This document shows, piece after piece, positions 60,277-64,000 of a stretch of DNA of 64,000 nt. Location of the stretch: NCBI GenBank assembly GCA_963702765.1, contig CAVPEB010000019.1, positions 1 through 64,000 of the forward strand. Direction: 5' to 3'. The position numbers and the translations under genes are program-made. Below the pieces are notes generated by a model. That model made no database searches and was not told the origin of the DNA. It was given only the letters and a program-made list of their open reading frames with translations. Position 1 is the first letter of the stretch, and each line of letters starts with the position of its first letter. The stretch comes from DATMNR01 sp963702765. Lineage in GTDB: Bacteria > Chloroflexota > Ktedonobacteria > Ktedonobacterales > Ktedonobacteraceae.

Positions 60277-61770
60277 ATGGCAGTTTCTTACAAAGAAATC
60301 GCAATTGCACCAGAAGTCACCCGTTTTATCGCTCAGCCTCACAAGCTGCTCATAGACGGGGAGTGGATTGAAGCCGCTTCTGGCAAGGTCTTCCCAGTTT
60401 ATAATCCAGCGACTGGTGAAATCATCGCCCAGGTGGCAGAGGGCGACAAAGAGGATATTGATCGCGCCGTTCGGGCGGCACGCAAAGCCTTTGATGGTGG
60501 CCCCTGGCGCACTATGACCCCTTCACAACGGGGACAATACATCTGGCGGGTTGCTGAACTCCTTGAGCAGCATTCCGAGGAGTTTGCACAACTCGAATCG
60601 CTTGATAATGGCAAGCCCATCACTGAAACTCGTGCGGCTGATGTCCCCCTGGCAGTGGATCTGTTCCGCTACATGGCGGGCTGGGCCAGCAAGATTGAAG
60701 GGAACACCATTCCTATCTCCATGCCAGGCAAATACTTCGCCTATACGTTGCGAGAGCCTGTCGGCGTCGTCGGCCAGATCATTCCGTGGAATTTCCCCTT
60801 GCTTATGGCAGCCTGGAAACTGGGTCCAGCCCTCGCAGCAGGATGCACAATCATCCTCAAGCCAGCGTCACTGACCCCACTCACAGCCTTGAGACTTGGA
60901 GAGCTTTTCATCGAAGCAGGCTTTCCGGCAGGTGTGGTAAACATCGTGACAGGACCTGGTCCGACTGCAGGAGCAGCACTGGCCGCTCATCCTGATGTTG
61001 ATAAGATCGCCATCACCGGGTCAACCGAAGTGGGCAAGCAGATCGTGCATGCAGCGACAGGCAACCTCAAGAAGGTCTCGCTTGAATTGGGTGGGAAGTC
61101 ACCTAACATTGTCCTCAAAGACGCAGACATGAAAGTCGCCATTAAGGGCGCTGCCAATGCCATCTTTTTCAACCAGGGACAGGTCTGCTGCGCTGGATCA
61201 CGTCTCTACGTTGAGGAAGCAGTGTTTGAGCAGGTCGTTGAGGGGGTCGCGAAGCACGCCGGGAAGATCAAGATCGGCCCAGGCCTCGACCCTTCAACCC
61301 AGATGGGGCCGCTGGTATCGGATCATCAATTAAGTCTGGTCTCTGAATATGTGAAAGCTGGCCTCGACAGTGGAGCTACAGCACTCAGTGGAGGTCACAG
61401 GTACGGCGAGCAGGGCTACTTTCTCGAGCCGACTGTCCTGGCTCATGTCAAGCAGGACATGCAGGTAGTCCAGGAAGAGATCTTTGGTCCAGTCGTGGTC
61501 GCCTTGCCATTCAAGGATCTCGATGAGATTCTGCCACTTGCCAATGATTCGATGTACGGTTTGGCTGCAGGCATTTGGACAAAAGATCTCAGTAAGGCAC
61601 ACTTGCTGGCTGCACACCTCAATGCTGGAACAGTGTGGATCAACTGCTACAATGTGTTTGACGCAGCAATGCCATTTGGTGGCTACAAGCAGTCTGGTTG
61701 GGGCAGGGAAATGGGACACGAGGTGCTTGAAAACTACACCGAGGTCAAGTCTGTCTGCATCAAATTGTAA
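60277..61770 (+). CDS. NAD(P)-dependent aldehyde dehydrogenase
   Basis: A 497-residue ALDH-superfamily enzyme. Motifs are IIPWNFPLLMAAWKLGPALA, the catalytic Glu in SLELGGKSPNIVLKDAD, the catalytic Cys in FNQGQVCCAGSRLYVEEA and EEIFGPVVVALPF, with the C-terminal PFGGYKQSGWGREMGHEVLE. It oxidises an aldehyde to the acid; this subgroup includes betaine and general fatty aldehyde dehydrogenases, and the substrate is not clear. The gene follows leader copy 2. Nearby genes act on acyl-CoA and PHA, so an aliphatic aldehyde is plausible. Confidence 0.93.
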   Translation: MAVSYKEIAIAPEVTRFIAQPHKLLIDGEWIEAASGKVFPVYNPATGEIIAQVAEGDKEDIDRAVRAARKAFDGGPWRTMTPSQRGQYIWRVAELLEQHSEEFAQLESLDNGKPITETRAADVPLAVDLFRYMAGWASKIEGNTIPISMPGKYFAYTLREPVGVVGQIIPWNFPLLMAAWKLGPALAAGCTIILKPASLTPLTALRLGELFIEAGFPAGVVNIVTGPGPTAGAALAAHPDVDKIAITGSTEVGKQIVHAATGNLKKVSLELGGKSPNIVLKDADMKVAIKGAANAIFFNQGQVCCAGSRLYVEEAVFEQVVEGVAKHAGKIKIGPGLDPSTQMGPLVSDHQLSLVSEYVKAGLDSGATALSGGHRYGEQGYFLEPTVLAHVKQDMQVVQEEIFGPVVVALPFKDLDEILPLANDSMYGLAAGIWTKDLSKAHLLAAHLNAGTVWINCYNVFDAAMPFGGYKQSGWGREMGHEVLENYTEVKSVCIKL

Positions 61771-61913
61771 AGCTCTTCGTACGAAGTCTTCCATGAAGAA
61801 ATGGGAACTCATCTCAGATGAGGTGAATTCCCCTACTTTTAAGGAATGAGAAAATTCCCACATTCTTCAACTATTCACTTGAAATATGAGTTATCCCAGA
61901 CACAGATGTTCAT

Positions 61914-61946
61914 TTAACACTTTTCATAACACTCCATGCATATCCT
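61914..61946 (+). promoter_or_regulatory. Direct-repeat promoter of the SDR/thiolase genes
   Basis: TTAACAC (61914-61920) and ATAACAC (61926-61932), 12 bp apart; 8 bp later -10 TATCCT (61941-61946). It is the most diverged member. CAGACACAGA upstream is shared with the copies at 48400 and 51200. Confidence 0.78.
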
Positions 61947-62117
61947 TAAGGATAGTAGGCATAATGTGGATTCGATTGAGCAGGAATTGTAACCAATAGT
62001 AAGAAGAGTAAACCACCAATGCACCCACACGAGTGGCATTGAGACTCCCTACGGCTGTAATAGATGTGCAACAGGAGTTTTGAGCAAGTGATCTCAAGAA
62101 TGAAAAGGAGGATCCGT

Positions 62118-62867
62118 ATGGGCAAACTAAAAGATGCAGTTGTCGTCGTTACTGGGGCAGGGCGGGGAATAGGACGTGCCATAGCCGAGGAACTCGGGCA
62201 TGATGGAGCCAGGATGGTCGTGAACTACTCGAAAAGCAAGGAGGCTGCCGAGGACCTGGTAACCAGGCTGCAGGAGAACGGATCACCCGACGCAATCGCG
62301 CTGCAAGCCGACGTATCGGACGCGGCACAGGCGGCCGAACTCATCGAAGAGACTGTTCGCCACTTTGGCCGCATAGATGTGCTGGTCAATAACGCCGGCA
62401 TCAATATCGATCGCACGATGAAGAATCTCTCAATCGATGACTGGGATACGGTCATTCAGGTGGACTTGAATGCCTACTTCTACACTGTCAAAGCGGCCGT
62501 ACCCTATTTCCTGCAGCAGAAAAGCGGGAAAATCATCAACATCAGCTCGATTACTGCCATGCGAGGCATGTTCGGCCAAACAAACTATGCAGCCGCCAAA
62601 GCTGGTATCATCGGGTTCACCAGGTCCGCAGCTTTGGAGTTAGCGCGCTACAACGTGACGGCCAACGTGGTCGCGCCCGGCTTTACACGATCAGAGATGT
62701 ACGAATCGATCCCGGAGAAATCCATGGAGGGAATCCTGGCACAAATCCCTCTGGGTCGTGTGTGCGAACCCGAGGAAGTGGCTCGCGCAGTCCGCTACCT
62801 CATTGTCGATGGGGATTACATCACGGGTACGACCCTCAATATCAGTGGGGGGATTTACCTGCAGTAA
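62118..62867 (+). CDS. SDR-family 3-oxoacyl reductase (PhaB/FabG-like)
   Basis: A 249-residue classical short-chain dehydrogenase from ATG 62118, behind AAAGGAGG. It has VVVTGAGRGIGRAIAEELG, VDVLVNNAGI-type NNAGINIDRT, the catalytic Ser in INISSITAMRG and YAAAKAGIIGFTRSAALELA with the Tyr and Lys. It likely reduces acetoacetyl-CoA or 3-oxoacyl-CoA to the (R)-3-hydroxyacyl-CoA used by PHA synthase, because a thiolase gene follows on the same strand. A fatty-acid FabG role cannot be excluded from sequence alone. Confidence 0.88.
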   Translation: MGKLKDAVVVVTGAGRGIGRAIAEELGHDGARMVVNYSKSKEAAEDLVTRLQENGSPDAIALQADVSDAAQAAELIEETVRHFGRIDVLVNNAGINIDRTMKNLSIDDWDTVIQVDLNAYFYTVKAAVPYFLQQKSGKIINISSITAMRGMFGQTNYAAAKAGIIGFTRSAALELARYNVTANVVAPGFTRSEMYESIPEKSMEGILAQIPLGRVCEPEEVARAVRYLIVDGDYITGTTLNISGGIYLQ

Positions 62868-63121
62868 GCGCTCTGTCGATGTAGCGGAGTAGTGGGGTAT
62901 CTTCTCGTTTCCAATGGAAGGTGCGCCTGGCACACGCAGGAACAGAAGCGTGAGATCCTGCAAGGAAGGGATGGGAGCCGCGCTTCAGCATGATTGCTGA
63001 TCGTGACACACTCCACAGACCTGAAGAGCAAAGCTGGATGGATGTCCAATTGAATGGAAGTCGTCGTAATCAGAGAGATATCGCTGCACATCAAGAGCAG
63101 CACAGAAGGAGAAGAAAGAAC

Positions 63122-64000
63122 ATGGCACAATTAGAAGTTGTCGTTTTGAGCGGTGTACGTACCCCCATCGGAGATTATGGAGGAAGTTTGAAGGACAGAC
63201 CGCCTACCGAACTGGGTGCTTCTGTTGCCAGCGAGGCAATCAAGCGAGCGGGGATCAAACCTGAACAGGTAGAGCACGTGGTTTTCGGCAATGTGATCCA
63301 CACTGATGTCCATGACATGTATCTCGCACGCGTGGCCGCTGTGAACGCTGGCATACCCGTCGAAACTCCCGCCTTGACGCTTAACCGCCTATGCGGGAGC
63401 GGCTTACAGGCGATTATATCGGCAGCCCAGATGATTTATATGGGCGATGCCAGGGTAACGATCGGCGGTGGCGCCGAAGTGATGAGCCGTAGCCAGTACT
63501 GGCTTCCAGGGGCACGGTGGGGTCAACGTATGGGTGATGGAAAAGTGATTGACGCGATGCTAGGAGGCCTCAGTGATCCATTCGATGATTGTCACATGGG
63601 TATGACGGCTGAGAATGTAGCGGAAAAGTGGGGTATCACCCGCCAGGCACAGGACGAGTTAGCGCTCCAAAGCCACCAGCGGGCCGCAGCAGCGATCGCT
63701 GCAGGGTACTTCAAGGAACAAATCCTGCCGATCGAAAGCAAGGTCAAGGGCCAGACCATAGTCTTTGATACTGATGAGCATGTCAAGGCGAACACGACGC
63801 TGGAGAAGTTGGCCAAACTGCGCCCGGCATTTAAAGCTGATGGTACGGTGACCGCTGGCAATGCTGCGGGTATCAACGACGCGGCAGCGGCAGTGGTGCT
63901 GATGGAGGCAAGTGAAGCGCAGCAACGCGGGTTGCATCCGTTGGGTAAGCTGGTAGCGTATGCGCATGCCGGGGTAGAGCCGAAGTACATGGGCATCGGA
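63122..64000 (+). CDS. Acetyl-CoA C-acetyltransferase (thiolase), cut by the window end
   Basis: The first 293 residues of a thiolase; the window ends before its stop. It starts AQLEVVVLSGVRTPIGDYGG and contains the active-site Cys in TLNRLCGSGLQAIISAAQMI, GGAEVMSRSQYWLPGARWG and TVTAGNAAGINDAAAAVVLM. It joins two acetyl-CoA to acetoacetyl-CoA, the first step of short-chain PHA synthesis. It lies 254 bases after the PhaB-like gene, and together they look like phaA/phaB. The last His/Cys motifs lie beyond the window. Confidence 0.92.
   Translation, partial: MAQLEVVVLSGVRTPIGDYGGSLKDRPPTELGASVASEAIKRAGIKPEQVEHVVFGNVIHTDVHDMYLARVAAVNAGIPVETPALTLNRLCGSGLQAIISAAQMIYMGDARVTIGGGAEVMSRSQYWLPGARWGQRMGDGKVIDAMLGGLSDPFDDCHMGMTAENVAEKWGITRQAQDELALQSHQRAAAAIAAGYFKEQILPIESKVKGQTIVFDTDEHVKANTTLEKLAKLRPAFKADGTVTAGNAAGINDAAAAVVLMEASEAQQRGLHPLGKLVAYAHAGVEPKYMGIG

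Noticed and set aside
40668..61946. The repeats as -35 elements of an ECF sigma factor
   Set aside because: The near repeat is too close to the -10 for a -35 and the far repeat too distant (20 bp), while the -10 boxes are of housekeeping type. An activator site fits better, but an alternative sigma factor is not formally excluded.

Overview
The window looks like chromosomal DNA of a Ktedonobacteria-type Chloroflexota bacterium. This is inferred from gene content rather than from a marker gene: large SARP-like BTAD/ATPase/TPR regulators, a 1,800-residue NACHT-HEAT protein, a COG4705 membrane protein, several lone TnpB elements, a polyhydroxyalkanoate (PHA) gene set and moderate GC. There is no complete rRNA or tRNA gene and no CRISPR array.

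Layout. 0-5 kb: a SnoaL-like cyclase divergent from a MarR-monooxygenase pair, a decayed IS256 transposase beside a truncated GntR/UTRA regulator, then VOC and DinB proteins. 5-13 kb: a COG4705 membrane protein, a glucosidase broken by one TGA, a glucose dehydrogenase stub, a TnpB element, and a NiCoT nickel/cobalt transporter with an operator over its promoter. 13-18 kb: a partner-switching module (phosphatase-kinase fusion plus two STAS proteins) followed by a DUF1990-like protein and a flavin oxidoreductase. 18-28 kb: a BTAD-ATPase-TPR regulator, a membrane protein with an acidic repeat tail, and a membrane-anchored NACHT-HEAT-coiled-coil protein. 28-38 kb: a GH3 enzyme, a flippase, two TnpB elements around aat, CtaG and glycerate kinase. 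38-41 kb: a fragment of RNase P RNA, an ECF sigma factor, a membrane protein, GlsB and a frameshifted Dps. 41-64 kb: a second BTAD regulator, malic enzyme, phasin, stress and small hypothetical genes, a second ECF sigma factor, two acyl-CoA ligases, PHA synthase, a DoxX-like protein, aldehyde dehydrogenase, a PhaB/FabG-like reductase and the start of a PhaA-like thiolase.

The most notable signal is a promoter family confined to 40.6-62 kb. Nine promoters on both strands carry two direct repeats of T(T/A)AAC(G/A)C exactly 12 bp apart, with exactly 8 bp between the second repeat and a TAnnnT -10 box. Three carry an extra AACG 11 bp further upstream. This resembles the way SARP activators bind in Streptomyces, and the 1,254-residue BTAD regulator at 41.4 kb is encoded inside the island, with one repeat pair lying across its own Shine-Dalgarno and start region. 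The promoters precede glsB, dps, both CoA ligases, the SDR reductase and several small genes, so the island looks like a PHA-storage and stress regulon under one activator. Separately, the phasin and aldehyde dehydrogenase genes share a conserved ~190-nt non-coding leader behind strong vegetative promoters. It is a candidate structured RNA.
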